Source of the DNA: Escherichia coli
Lineage (GTDB): Bacteria; Pseudomonadota; Gammaproteobacteria; Enterobacterales; Enterobacteriaceae
Assembly: GCA_021307345.1 (NCBI GenBank)
Contig: CP089930.1
Location: 4,092,001 to 4,156,000 of the forward strand
Direction of reading: 5' to 3'
DNA length: 64,000 bases
Position numbers and translations under genes: made by a program. A model generated the notes under the pieces. The model was given only the letters and a program-made list of their open reading frames with translations. It was not told the origin of the DNA and made no database searches. The first letter of the stretch is position 1, and every line of letters begins with the position of its first letter. Below are positions 37,626 to 46,668 of this stretch, piece after piece.

Positions 37626-38046
37626 TTGGAGCCTGCTTAAAATAGAGTAGGTAATATGGTAACCAGCAGGCGGACAACCATTGATTTTCCTATGTAGGCT
37701 ATGATCTTAAAATCAGTACAGTGTTAAATGTCTTTCTGAAGACTTCGGATTAATTCGGCCGGAGTCATGTCATTTAATGATGAAGTTTCAAAGCATCACA
37801 AACGCAGGAGCGAACGTCGTTCCTTCAACTCCCGTAATAACTGAAGGGTAAGGGAGATTGAAATGTGCATACTGAAGACCTCCAGATATGCTATTTCAAA
37901 ACAGAAATGCCAGAGGCAAAACGATTGATAGTGCCTGTCGGGTAATGGGGAGGGAGCATGTACATCAGAGCTATGAGGTCGGTACGGTGGTCAGGGGCAT
38001 TCTGATATCTTTTATTTAACATAATATACATTATGCGCACTGACGT
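37626..38046. other. Spacer gspM-ISNCY element
   Basis: About 420 bp without a supportable gene. It carries the right 83-bp repeat (37898-37980). I see no clear gspM terminator and no tRNA gene. Confidence 0.5.
37898..37980. repeat. 83-bp direct repeat, copy B (right island boundary)
   Basis: Partner of 21983-22065: same orientation, same length and four substitutions. It lies 66 bp left of the ISNCY-type element and 270 bp right of gspM. Confidence 0.85.
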
Positions 38047-39600
38047 TGTAACTGCAATATTCTAATGTCACTTTTAACCCATTTAGTGATGTCACTTTTT
38101 ATGGCATAAAGGATCAAGCCTTTGTGTCATGGAGACATCAGGATGCTAGTGACCATGTCAGATAAAGAACTGAACAGGATTAATGTCATTCAGTCAGTTG
38201 TCGAAAAGCGCATGCGCCGTCGTGACGCTGCACATCTACTTGCTCTGACCGAACGTCAGACGCAGCGTCTGATGAATCGCTTTCGTGAATCTGGTGCTGC
38301 AGGTTTGGCAAACCTTCGACGAGGACGCCCCGGCAATCACAGACTTCCTGAGTCACTGAAGCTGCGTGTACTTTCTTTACTTCACGATAACTACAGCGAC
38401 TTTGGACCAACGCTTGCCGCAGAAAAATTGCGCGAACGCCATAACATCACGGTGTCTGTTGAAACGCTCAGAAAATGGATGACGGCTGATGGACTCTGGG
38501 TTCCATACTCGCGTCGCAGGCCACGTGTTCATCAACCCAGATACCGGCGTGACTGCCTCGGAGAACTTGTTCAGATCGATGGTTCCCCGCATGATTGGTT
38601 TGAAGGACGTGCGCCGAAATGCTGCCTGCTCGTCTTTGTTGATGACGCTACAGGCCGCCTGATGCACCTGCGCTTTGGTGAGACTGAATCAGCCTTTGAT
38701 TACATGATGGCCACTCGTGAGTATCTTGAGCAACACGGCAAACCCCTGGCGTTTTACAGTGATAAGCACGGTATTTTCAGGGTCAATAATGGTGGTTCCA
38801 CCACGACCGGTGTTACACAATTTGGCCGCGTACTTTCTGAACTGGGGATCGGGCTGATTTGTGCCAACAGTCCACAGGCTAAAGGTCGCGTGGAGCGAGC
38901 AAATCAGACACTTCAGGACAGGCTTATCAAGGAAATGCGCCTCGAAGGCATCAGCAGCATCGAGGAAGCCAATACCTGGCTGGATACCTTCATTGCTGAC
39001 TTTAATCGTCGTTTTGCCAGGCCAGCAAAATACCCTAAAGACCTGCACCGGCCGGTGCTAGAAAACGCTGAAGATCTGGATGACATTTTCGCCTGGCAGG
39101 AATCACGTAAGCTGTCGAAAACGCTGACGTTCCGTTACGACAAGATGATATATCTTGTTGAACCTACAGAAGAAAATACCAGAGTTGCGGGCGAAAAGAT
39201 CACAGTTTACGATTACCCGGACGGCACTCTGGCATTTAAATACGGCTTCCGTTCACTCAAATATCAGGTGTTCGACAAACTGGAATGTGTCGACCAGGGA
39301 CAAATCGTTGATAACAAACGTCTTGGTGCTGTTCTGAAGTTGGCGCAAAGCAAAATGGATGAACTCGAACGCGATGGTAAGCGTGATCGGAGCAAAAAGA
39401 TGCCTAAACGACGCGCACAGGCCCGGGTTCAGGAGCAACTCAGGGTCATTAACCCGGTACTGGCTAATCCTGAAGAGTTCCGGGCCAGTTTGAAACGCTA
39501 GCCCCCTGCTCTGTTTGGACTTTTTATCTGTGCCTTCATGTCACTTCAGGTGACATTTAAAACTGGTTAAATCAGGTGACTTTTTAATCTTGCAATAACA
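38047..39600 (+). mobile_element. ISNCY-family (IS1202-like) insertion element
   Basis: Contains one intact DDE transposase. The left end TGTAACTGCAATATT... (38047) and the inverted right end TGTTATTGCAAGATT... (39600) agree at most of the first 25 positions, including a shared GTCAC, and further TGTCAC copies lie inside both ends. These would be imperfect terminal repeats of a 1554-bp element. I found no matching target duplication, which is explained if neighbours have been rearranged. Family naming is from the transposase style only. Confidence 0.65.
38143..39501 (+). CDS. ISNCY-family transposase
   Basis: 452-residue transposase: N-terminal HTH segments (RRRDAAHLLALTERQTQRL) and a DDE core with QIDGSPHDWF, LVFVDDATGRLMHLRFGE and ERANQTLQDRLIKEM. 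ATG 38143 lies eight bases after GGAG and matches the start MLVTM of the related remnant at 39679, so it is preferred to an upstream TTG at 38122. Appears undamaged. Confidence 0.85.
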   Translation: MLVTMSDKELNRINVIQSVVEKRMRRRDAAHLLALTERQTQRLMNRFRESGAAGLANLRRGRPGNHRLPESLKLRVLSLLHDNYSDFGPTLAAEKLRERHNITVSVETLRKWMTADGLWVPYSRRRPRVHQPRYRRDCLGELVQIDGSPHDWFEGRAPKCCLLVFVDDATGRLMHLRFGETESAFDYMMATREYLEQHGKPLAFYSDKHGIFRVNNGGSTTTGVTQFGRVLSELGIGLICANSPQAKGRVERANQTLQDRLIKEMRLEGISSIEEANTWLDTFIADFNRRFARPAKYPKDLHRPVLENAEDLDDIFAWQESRKLSKTLTFRYDKMIYLVEPTEENTRVAGEKITVYDYPDGTLAFKYGFRSLKYQVFDKLECVDQGQIVDNKRLGAVLKLAQSKMDELERDGKRDRSKKMPKRRAQARVQEQLRVINPVLANPEEFRASLKR

Positions 39601-39678
39601 AAGGTTGTCAGCACAAAGCGTTATTGTCGTCTCACCACAATTCAGCTTTCATTTTGCTCAGCACAGGACCGCAATCTT

Positions 39679-40515
39679 ATGTTGGTGACTATGACAGACA
39701 GAGAACTTTACCGACTTGGCATCATTCAGCGAGTATTTGACCGGGCTTTGCTTCAGCTCTTCATGGATGACGCCACCGGTCGTCTGATGCACCTGCGATT
39801 CTGTGATTCAGAAAATGCGTTCGACTACATGATGGCCACCCAGCAATACATTGATAATAAACGTTACCGTGAGCTGGGACCTGCCGGTCTGGTCAGCCAG
39901 CGCAGGGGAAAGCCCGGCAACCATCAGTTAAACACTGCCATCAGAGACCAGACCCTGCAGTTTATTCGCACACGTGGTCGGGGGATGAATCCGTCTGCAA
40001 TCTGGCGAATTCTGACCACAGAATACGGTGTCCGGATTTCAAAAGAGACCGTGCGGAAAATGATGATTACAACCGGCGCTTTGCGAAATCGCCTCGGCAT
40101 GACTTTGATGTTCACCGGCCACTTGAAACTGATGATGATCTAGCCGCATCTTTCACATGGCGGGAACTGCGACGTGTTTCAAAATCTTTAACGGTGCAGT
40201 ACTTTATCTGATTGAAGATAATGAGATGAGTTAAGCCGCAGGGCTATCGGGAAATATATCGAGGTCTGGCATTGCCCGGAAGGTCGTAAAGAACTCTGCC
40301 TTAACGGTGAAGCTCTTCCCTACTCCACCTATGATCGGCTCCAGGAAATCGACCAGGGGGCTATCGTGGACAACAAACGACTCGGACGTACCCTTGAATT
40401 TATCAAACTGTTTCAGGATAAACGCGATAATAACCGTTCACAGGCACTCCCTGCCGGTGATGGCCCAGAAAACCAGGCGAAAAGAAATCGCAACGTTCAC
40501 TGAATGGTGACGATA
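39679..40515 (+). pseudogene. Scrambled, degraded relative of the ISNCY transposase
   Basis: Pieces recognisably homologous to the intact neighbour appear in a changed order: N-terminal MLVTMTDRELYRLGIIQ, then the catalytic fragment LFMDDATGRLMHLRFCDSEN, then NKRYRELGPAGLVSQRRGKP, which should precede it. After a frame change come DYNRRFAKSPRHDFDVHRPL and, in another frame, EIDQGAIVDNKRLGRTLEF. Cannot encode a working transposase. Codons differ enough from the adjacent copy that it is an older, distinct element. Confidence 0.75.
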
Positions 40516-40719
40516 TGCTTGATGCGTTGAAGACGTTACAGTCCCGTTCTGAAGAAATTTTCGGTACAAGGAAATGACGAAGCTCTGAAGGCAGACATAA
40601 TCCCACCCTTCACAGAACTGAATTGCCAGAGACATTAATGTCCGCTTTGAGCGAGGAGCGGTCATTAGCCCCTCAGCCGTATGCCTTAAAGAGCGTACGC
40701 CAGAAATAAAAGGATTGCG

Positions 40720-41922
40720 CTACTGCGCATTCCTACTTTGACGGGATGTGACCCATGTCATCGCCACCGCTCCCAGAAGTAACAAACCACTTAAACCAAA
40801 AGCACTTCTCCATCCCAGACTGTCGAATACCAGACCTCCAGCCGTTGAACCAAGTGCAATAGATAGCTGAATCACCGCAACCATGAGGCCTCCCCCCGTC
40901 TCTGCATCTTCGGGTAACGCACGTGCTATCCATGTCCACCACCCCGTTGGCGCAGCCGTTGCAAGTAGCCCCCACAGGCTGAGTAAAACGGCAACAGCCC
41001 AGATGTGGTGTCCGACCAGCAGTAACGCACCGGTAATCGCTGCCATAAGCAACGGGATCATGATTAATGTTTTATAAAATATGGTGTTCAGGAATGTTGA
41101 GACGAGCATTGTGCCGACAAAACCTGCTACACCTATTGCGAGCAAAATCAGAGAAAGATCAGAAGCTCCCACTCTGGTGACGCTTTCCAGAAAGGGGCGC
41201 ACGTAGGTAAATAAAGCAAACTGTCCCATAAAGAAGAGCCCACAGGCCAGCAGTCCCGTTGGTACGATGGCGACACTGAACAGACGAAGCACAGACCCCT
41301 GTGGTTTATGTGTTTTATCGCTTTCCATCGAAGGCAGGCTGATCCATTGCCAGATGAACGCAGCTATCGCAAGGGGGACCAGACATAAAAAGGTGCCACG
41401 CCAACCGATGGTTGTCCCCAGATAGCTACCAAGCGGCGCAGCCACAACGGTGGCCAGCGCGTTGCCGCCGTTAAAAATTGCCAGTGCGCGGGGGACCTGG
41501 TGCTGCGGCACGAGCCGAATGGCGGTTGCAGCCGACATTGACCAGAATCCTCCGATGACGACGCCAATCAGAGCCCTCCCCAGCATATAAACCGGATAGT
41601 TAGGCGCTATGGTGATAACTATTCCCGATATGGCCATTAAGACCGTCAGCCCCAGCAGAAGATATTTTCGATTCAGGTCTCCGACAATACGGGAGATAGT
41701 CAGACTGGTAAGCACCGCCAGCGCGCCAGACACAGCAATTCCTTGCCCTGCCAGCCCTTCGGTAACGTGTAAATCATGGGCAATGAGCGTAAGCAGGCTG
41801 ACTGGCATAAACTCAGAAGCGATCAGCACAAACACGCAAAGCGTCATGGCAAATACGCCGCTCCAGTATGCATGCGTTTTTTCGTATGATTGTTTTAGAC
41901 TTATAGTGAACATTATTAGCAT
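40720..41922 (-). CDS. MFS exporter, DHA1 family (NepI/AraJ/SotB-like)
   Basis: 400-residue transporter with twelve predicted hydrophobic spans. The family pattern ASEFMPVSLLTLIAHDL in span 1 and GRALIGVVIGGFWSMSAATAIRLVP in span 4 is typical of DHA1 pumps such as NepI and SotB. Substrate cannot be told. First Met is at 41922; MFTISLKQ (41913) is an alternative. It lies between IS debris and a hydrolase gene on the same strand, 168 bp downstream of the latter. Confidence 0.8.
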   Translation of the reverse strand: MLIMFTISLKQSYEKTHAYWSGVFAMTLCVFVLIASEFMPVSLLTLIAHDLHVTEGLAGQGIAVSGALAVLTSLTISRIVGDLNRKYLLLGLTVLMAISGIVITIAPNYPVYMLGRALIGVVIGGFWSMSAATAIRLVPQHQVPRALAIFNGGNALATVVAAPLGSYLGTTIGWRGTFLCLVPLAIAAFIWQWISLPSMESDKTHKPQGSVLRLFSVAIVPTGLLACGLFFMGQFALFTYVRPFLESVTRVGASDLSLILLAIGVAGFVGTMLVSTFLNTIFYKTLIMIPLLMAAITGALLLVGHHIWAVAVLLSLWGLLATAAPTGWWTWIARALPEDAETGGGLMVAVIQLSIALGSTAGGLVFDSLGWRSAFGLSGLLLLGAVAMTWVTSRQSRNAQ

Positions 41923-42090
41923 CCGTTAATATCGAACCAGCCAGATTCAGGCGCAGTCGGGTCAGAAGTTATTCAGGGAATAACGACATAATAGTTGGGT
42001 GAGAATAGAGGGCGATGTGGCATATTCTGCATCACACCAGGCAGTTAAAAGCCACCCGTTTACGACAGGTGGCCTGGTAAACCTTTCGGG

Positions 42091-43227
42091 TTATCTTAAG
42101 TTTGCCTTGAAAAATTGCTCAAATTTGGCAAATGGGATCTTACCCGCAACGTTGTCATACAGATCAACATGGTTTGCCCCGGGAACAATCACTAACTCTT
42201 TCTCTTTGCTGCCGATCGCGTTAAAGGCATCTTCAGCAAAATAGCGTGAATGGGCTTTTTCGCCGGTCACGATGAGTGTAGGGATAGTAACTTCATTAGC
42301 GTAACTCAGCAGCGGCATATTCATAAATGACAGCGGCATGGTTGCATTCCAGGCACCGGTTGAGTTGACCGAACGCGCATGGAAACCACGCGGCATGCGG
42401 TAATAATCAAAGAACTCTTTCAATACCGGATTAGGATTCGTGGGCAGAGTTTCCGGTAAAATACGATCGGAAGCGGTGATGTTGCCCTTCTCATCAACGT
42501 AATTGTCATGCCCGCCTGGCGCGAAAGCGCCATTTTCCGCATCCTTCCAGCGCTGCATGTTCAGATACTGCAATACGGCACGACGATCGGCAGTGGTATA
42601 GCGGTCTTTGCCATCGCCCACGCCATGACCCATTGCACGGCTCATGTCATACATCACGCTGCTCGCCACCGCCTTGACACGCGTGTCCATCGCCGCGTCG
42701 TTTAAAGCCATGCCGCCCCATCCGCAGATACCGAGCAACCCGATACGGTTGCGATCCACCTCTTTTTGCAGGCCTAAGAAATCAACCGCCGCGCTGAAAT
42801 CCTCGGTGTTGATATCCGGAGATGCGACGTTTCGCGGGTAGCCGCCGCTTTCACCCGTGTATGAAGGGTCGAAAGCCAGAGTGACAAATCCCTGTTCAGC
42901 CAGCGTCTGCGCATACAGGCCGCTGGATTGCTCTTTCACCGCCCCGAAGGGGCCACTAACAGCAATAGCGGCCAGCTTGCGATCTCCACGATCCTTCGGT
43001 ATGTAGAGATCCCCGACTAAGGTGATCCCGTACCGGTTCGGAAAGGTCACCTTACGGTGATCAACTTTCGTGCTCTCAGCAAAAGTTTTATCCCATTTCT
43101 CAACCAGCGAAACGGGCGCGTTCGGATTGGTTGTATCAGCGTAACTCATATTTGTGACTCCACTTAATGATGCGCATAACAGCATGGCGGGTATCGCAGC
43201 TGTCAATTTTTGGGTGAAAGCAGTCAT
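42091..43227 (-). CDS. Secreted alpha/beta hydrolase (dienelactone-hydrolase-like)
   Basis: 378 residues from the preferred start. Signal peptide (MTAFTQKLTAAIPAMLLCASLSG..., cleavage near YADTT). Core: VSGPFGAVKEQSSGLYAQ, FDPSYTGESGG, a nucleophile elbow GICGWGG with Cys rather than Ser, an acid in IPTLIVTGE and the His in PGANHVDLYD. This set is common in YcjY-like periplasmic hydrolases; the substrate is unknown. The open frame begins five codons earlier, but AAGGGG lies the right distance before ATG 43227. It is divergent from a LysR-type gene, a usual regulator-target arrangement. Confidence 0.8.
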   Translation of the reverse strand: MTAFTQKLTAAIPAMLLCASLSGVTNMSYADTTNPNAPVSLVEKWDKTFAESTKVDHRKVTFPNRYGITLVGDLYIPKDRGDRKLAAIAVSGPFGAVKEQSSGLYAQTLAEQGFVTLAFDPSYTGESGGYPRNVASPDINTEDFSAAVDFLGLQKEVDRNRIGLLGICGWGGMALNDAAMDTRVKAVASSVMYDMSRAMGHGVGDGKDRYTTADRRAVLQYLNMQRWKDAENGAFAPGGHDNYVDEKGNITASDRILPETLPTNPNPVLKEFFDYYRMPRGFHARSVNSTGAWNATMPLSFMNMPLLSYANEVTIPTLIVTGEKAHSRYFAEDAFNAIGSKEKELVIVPGANHVDLYDNVAGKIPFAKFEQFFKANLR

Positions 43228-43312
43228 CAAAATCCCCTTCATAAAATGTGCCAGATACTGGTTTCATACGGCCAACGCTGCCGTGCTTTGTTGCAACGCG
43301 CATATTATAGTT

Positions 43313-43327
43313 AGCACTAATAGTGCT
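43313..43327. promoter_or_regulatory. Candidate LysR operator
   Basis: AGCACTAATAGTGCT is a perfect 15-bp palindrome in the 170-bp space between the divergent hydrolase and LysR genes, where such regulators normally bind. Confidence 0.6.
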
Positions 43328-43397
43328 GATTAGAGGGTAAATAATGCTAAGATTAATACCATATTGTTCTGAATTGTGATGCAGCAGCAGAGGAAGA

Positions 43398-44285
43398 ATG
43401 ATGGCGAAAAGGGAAAACTATAACGATCTCTATCTGTTTATGCAGGTCGTGCGAGAAGGGAGTTTTACCGCCGCCGCACAGAGGCTTGGTCTGGCGCAGT
43501 CAGGAATTAGCCGTGCAGTGCGCGAGCTGGAAGAACGACTGGGCGTGCAGCTTCTGGTACGCACCACGCGCAAGCTATCGCTCACCCATGCTGGCGAGTT
43601 GCTCTATAAAAACGTCGAATCTGGATTTGACGCCTTAGATATGGGGCTTGCCACGCTGGCCCATTATCGCCATACACCATCGGGTACGGTCCGTATTAAT
43701 GCCAGCCAGCACGCCATTGACAAAGTACTGCTGCCGAAGCTGGCGGTGTTTAAACAACGCTACCCGGATATTCGGCTGGAGCTCATCAGTGAAAGCCGGT
43801 TTGTCGATATTATTACTGAACGCTTCGATGCCGGTATACGTCTGGGCTCGGAAGTGGATAGCGGTATGGTCGCGGTGCGTATTTCGCCCGATATGGAGAT
43901 GGCCGTTGTCGGCACACCCGAGCACTTTCGTCGCTACGGATTTCCGCAAACCCCCACCGATTTAGTGGGTCATCCCTGCATCGCTTACCAGTTCGGCGAC
44001 GGCAGCCTGTATGCCTGGGAACTCAATCAGGACGGTAAAAAGATCACCCATCAGCCTCAGGGACAATGGGCCTTTGCTGACAGTTATATGGAAGCCAAAG
44101 CCGCGAGGCTAGGTCTGGGACTGGCTTATGTTCCGGAGGAATTGGTGTCTGATGATATAGAACAGGGGGCGCTGATCAGAGTTTTGCAATGCTACAGCCA
44201 ACGCCTGGAAGGTTCATATATCTATTATCCGCACAGAAATGTGTCACCCGCTCTACGAGCGGTTATCGATACATTGAGAATTTAA
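43398..44285 (+). CDS. LysR-type transcriptional regulator
   Basis: 295 residues with the family HTH (about 6-65: LYLFMQVVREGSFTAAAQRL, SGISRAVRELEERLGVQLLV) and a substrate-binding domain of the CrgA/DsdC-like type. It starts at either of two adjacent ATGs after AGAGGAAG. Likely controls the divergent hydrolase and possibly the MFS gene beyond it (inference from position and the palindrome). Confidence 0.85.
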   Translation: MMAKRENYNDLYLFMQVVREGSFTAAAQRLGLAQSGISRAVRELEERLGVQLLVRTTRKLSLTHAGELLYKNVESGFDALDMGLATLAHYRHTPSGTVRINASQHAIDKVLLPKLAVFKQRYPDIRLELISESRFVDIITERFDAGIRLGSEVDSGMVAVRISPDMEMAVVGTPEHFRRYGFPQTPTDLVGHPCIAYQFGDGSLYAWELNQDGKKITHQPQGQWAFADSYMEAKAARLGLGLAYVPEELVSDDIEQGALIRVLQCYSQRLEGSYIYYPHRNVSPALRAVIDTLRI

Positions 44286-44742
44286 GGGATGAAGATGAGA
44301 TGATTCGCAGGCCTGGGTAATAGTTGGAAAACAACGTCCGTTCCTGGCACACAGCGGACATTTCAGCTTTACCCTGCCCCGGACATCTGAACTTAGCTTT
44401 GACATAGATTGTAGAGGCTAAATTGAGATGTCCATTTCTGGCAAATATAGCCATGCCCGCGCTACAGTCTCACCACTGCTTTCAAAGGATGAGACTCATA
44501 ACTGCATTCGGAACTGAGTTTTTCTCAATGACCGATGTTAATCAACTCAGGCTCTTACAGGACGTGTTTGGTTCCACGCAGGCTTCGCGCCCCCAAAATT
44601 CAGTAGCCAAGGATCGACGTGCTTGTACTGGTGAGCTCATTCAGCAACATTGTGCGTCCATCAGTTGAATTCACAGCGAAAAGCAACCCTGGCAACTTTA
44701 GAGAGACTGGGATATTTTTACTTAACTCTTCTGACAAAGGTT
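44286..44742. other. Spacer with transposase remnants
   Basis: No intact gene. Within about 44527-44655, translated fragments SMTDVNQLRLLQDVFGS and KDRRACTGELIQ resemble the start and the DDE-proximal RRDCLGELVQIDG stretch of ISNCY transposases, so this seems to be another eroded element. The remainder shows nothing I can name. Confidence 0.45.
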
Positions 44743-45189
44743 ATGGCAATGGTCTTAATCAGGACTCCTGAATTAAAAGATATACCATCTCTACAAAAGC
44801 TCTTTCTGCAATTGGGTTATCAGACAGATGTAGAACGCTTAGAAAATCATATTAACCAGAAGCATACCAGTCTTAGTATTTTGGTTGCTGAAGCAGAAAA
44901 GGAACTCTGCGGGGTTATTGTGATGAATTTTATCACCCCTGTACATGAAAACGGTTTGTGGGCATTAATTTCAGCTCTGGTCATAGATGAATCGTCGCGA
45001 GGAACAGGTATCGGAAAGAAGCTTCTCATTGCCTCTGAGCAAATCGCACTGGATAAGGGATGTTCTCAAATTGAGCTTTCAAGCAGTGAACGTAGAATCA
45101 GAGCACACAAGTTTTATGAAAGCCACGGTTATCAGGAAGTGAGGAAGCGTTTTGTTAAGCTTCTCGCAGACATGCCCATTGTTAAATAA
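44743..45189 (+). CDS. GNAT-family N-acetyltransferase
   Basis: About 148 residues. The acetyl-CoA-binding signature is visible in ALVIDESSRGTGIGKKLL (R-G-T-G-I-G), with the downstream IELSSSERRIRAHKFYESHGY. It transfers acetyl to an amine substrate that I cannot identify. The frame is open to 44650, but the additional N-terminal part overlaps IS debris; ATG 44743 or 44749 after AAAGG starts the domain properly. No antitoxin-like gene adjoins it, so a GNAT toxin is not indicated. Confidence 0.75.
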   Translation: MAMVLIRTPELKDIPSLQKLFLQLGYQTDVERLENHINQKHTSLSILVAEAEKELCGVIVMNFITPVHENGLWALISALVIDESSRGTGIGKKLLIASEQIALDKGCSQIELSSSERRIRAHKFYESHGYQEVRKRFVKLLADMPIVK

Positions 45190-45265
45190 CTCTCCAGCGA
45201 GGTTTGCATGTCGGATTCGAGTACGAGCGCAAGCTGATTATTATAACCACTTCGTAAGTTGTGCC

Positions 45266-45302
45266 ACCTGGTGTATATCATCTGACTTGATGTACACCAG
45301 GT
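45266..45302. terminator. Hairpin between GNAT and CHAT-like genes
   Basis: ACCTGGTGTA (45266-45275) pairs with TACACCAGGT (45293-45302) between convergent genes. No strong T-run, so it may be a structural 3' end rather than a full terminator. Confidence 0.45.
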
Positions 45303-45334
45303 ATTCTACAGTAGTAAATCCAGTGTTTTCAGGG

Positions 45335-46288
45335 TCAAGCCCCCTTCCCCATGATTGTATTTCTTTTCAATTTAATTGCATTCCTCAGTTCGAGGTTGAA
45401 TTTAGCCTCGTCAATAAGTTTGTCCTTAAGTTCCTGTGCAATTCGCTTTAATTCCGTAAACGCAAGCGGCTTTTGCCCATGTAAGAATTGAACACCAGAA
45501 CGTTCATAATACTTATCAATATGTTTTAACCTGTATTTTGCTAACTTTCTTATTTCACCTATAGAGCCCTGTTGTCCATTGTCTATTAGTCGGTTGATTG
45601 TATACTCAACAAACTCTTTTTTATCTTTTCCGAAATAACTCAAGACCAACGGAAGTAAAAAGCTTTGCATACAGATATCATATGAGAAAACCATAGAAAA
45701 ATCGGCACCTAAAAGATCACAAGCTCCATCGAAATCATTATATAAAAAGATATAACGGTAAAAATCTTTAAACCTGCTAATTATACTTGCGTCAGTAACT
45801 TTGTTTGCGCCAATATAGCAGCCATAAGGGCTTCCTTTTGCAAACTCTATATTTTCTGTTGATTTGAAACTGTCACATCCCGCGACAATGGCCAGTAGGT
45901 TATTCATTGTATGTTTGTTTATCATTAAAAATAAATCATTCATCTCCCCCCAGGAGATATACTTTTTAATTCCAGGGAAAAACATCCCTTCCTCAGGTGA
46001 ACCATGACACTCAAAATGCACTATAGGAATTAACCCTTTTTTTATGACTCCTTTTTCCAGCTCTTTAAAGAAAGAATTCAGCATGGGGATATTATGTATC
46101 TTAACAAAAACAATAGGAATTGGCACTTTCAGACTTGATATGGATTTAAATAGTTTCGAGGCGGTATTACTTTTAAGCGTTATATCATCTGGTTTATTAT
46201 TGATTTTGATGTCACTCGGGGAATCAAGATCCTCATCACCTAAAACATCAATGATGTATAAAATGTTGAATGCAAATTTTCTCGTCAT
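45335..46288 (-). CDS. Uncharacterised protein with caspase/CHAT-like His and Cys motifs
   Basis: 317-residue cytoplasmic protein, markedly AT-rich and lysine-rich, with no signal peptide or membrane span. PIVHFECHGSPEEG (His95, then Gly96) followed 43 residues later by LLAIVAGCDSF (Cys138) is the spacing and style of the catalytic dyad in caspase-like/CHAT cysteine proteases. The C-terminal half (160-317) is helical and I do not recognise it. Such proteases occur in bacterial defence or stress modules, but no partner gene stands next to it; tam is 380 bp away in divergent orientation. Function uncertain. Confidence 0.55.
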   Translation of the reverse strand: MTRKFAFNILYIIDVLGDEDLDSPSDIKINNKPDDITLKSNTASKLFKSISSLKVPIPIVFVKIHNIPMLNSFFKELEKGVIKKGLIPIVHFECHGSPEEGMFFPGIKKYISWGEMNDLFLMINKHTMNNLLAIVAGCDSFKSTENIEFAKGSPYGCYIGANKVTDASIISRFKDFYRYIFLYNDFDGACDLLGADFSMVFSYDICMQSFLLPLVLSYFGKDKKEFVEYTINRLIDNGQQGSIGEIRKLAKYRLKHIDKYYERSGVQFLHGQKPLAFTELKRIAQELKDKLIDEAKFNLELRNAIKLKRNTIMGKGA

Positions 46289-46668
46289 GTTTTATATCTC
46301 TATATCCGATAGAGTTAGTGTCCAAAATGCCATGATTGCACAAAAAACTCCTTCAAATCTGGCTCCTGCCCTAAGGATATCAAAAAAAATCCTCTGTGGA
46401 ATTATTTACTTCATGGATATTTGGCTGGCAGATATTAAAATTAGATATTGGATATTCTGTATGTTAATAGATTCATATAAAATCAACAAAAAGCTTAATA
46501 TATGGATTTTATTTGTTTTAAAGTGGTTGTAATTAAAATTTACGCCAGGCTACATTTGAGTTAATCACGTAGGCCACGTACAAAGCGTGTGTTCAATGGA
46601 TTGATGACGTGAGGCGAATCCATCAGTTTTATCTACACTTGGGATAATGCGCTGACGGGAGTAAAAAA
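46289..46668. other. Spacer before tam
   Basis: About 380 bp. The left 250 bp are AT-rich and continue the foreign composition of the CHAT-like gene. From about 46550 the sequence looks like the K-12 tam upstream region, so the backbone resumes there. No gene supported. Confidence 0.5.

Noticed and set aside
21983-37980. Direct repeats as phage or ICE attachment sites
   Set aside because: No integrase, excisionase or tRNA gene at either side, and the repeats are longer and more diverged than usual att cores.
37626-38046. gspN or a second cargo gene after gspM
   Set aside because: No frame of reasonable length; only the repeat and IS-like spacer.
44650-44742. Longer N-terminus for the GNAT protein
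   Set aside because: The added residues do not belong to the acetyltransferase fold and overlap IS-derived sequence; internal ATGs fit better.
46044-46532. 162-codon plus-strand ORF opposite the CHAT-like gene
   Set aside because: Mostly antisense to a better-supported gene, AT-rich, no ribosome site or domain.
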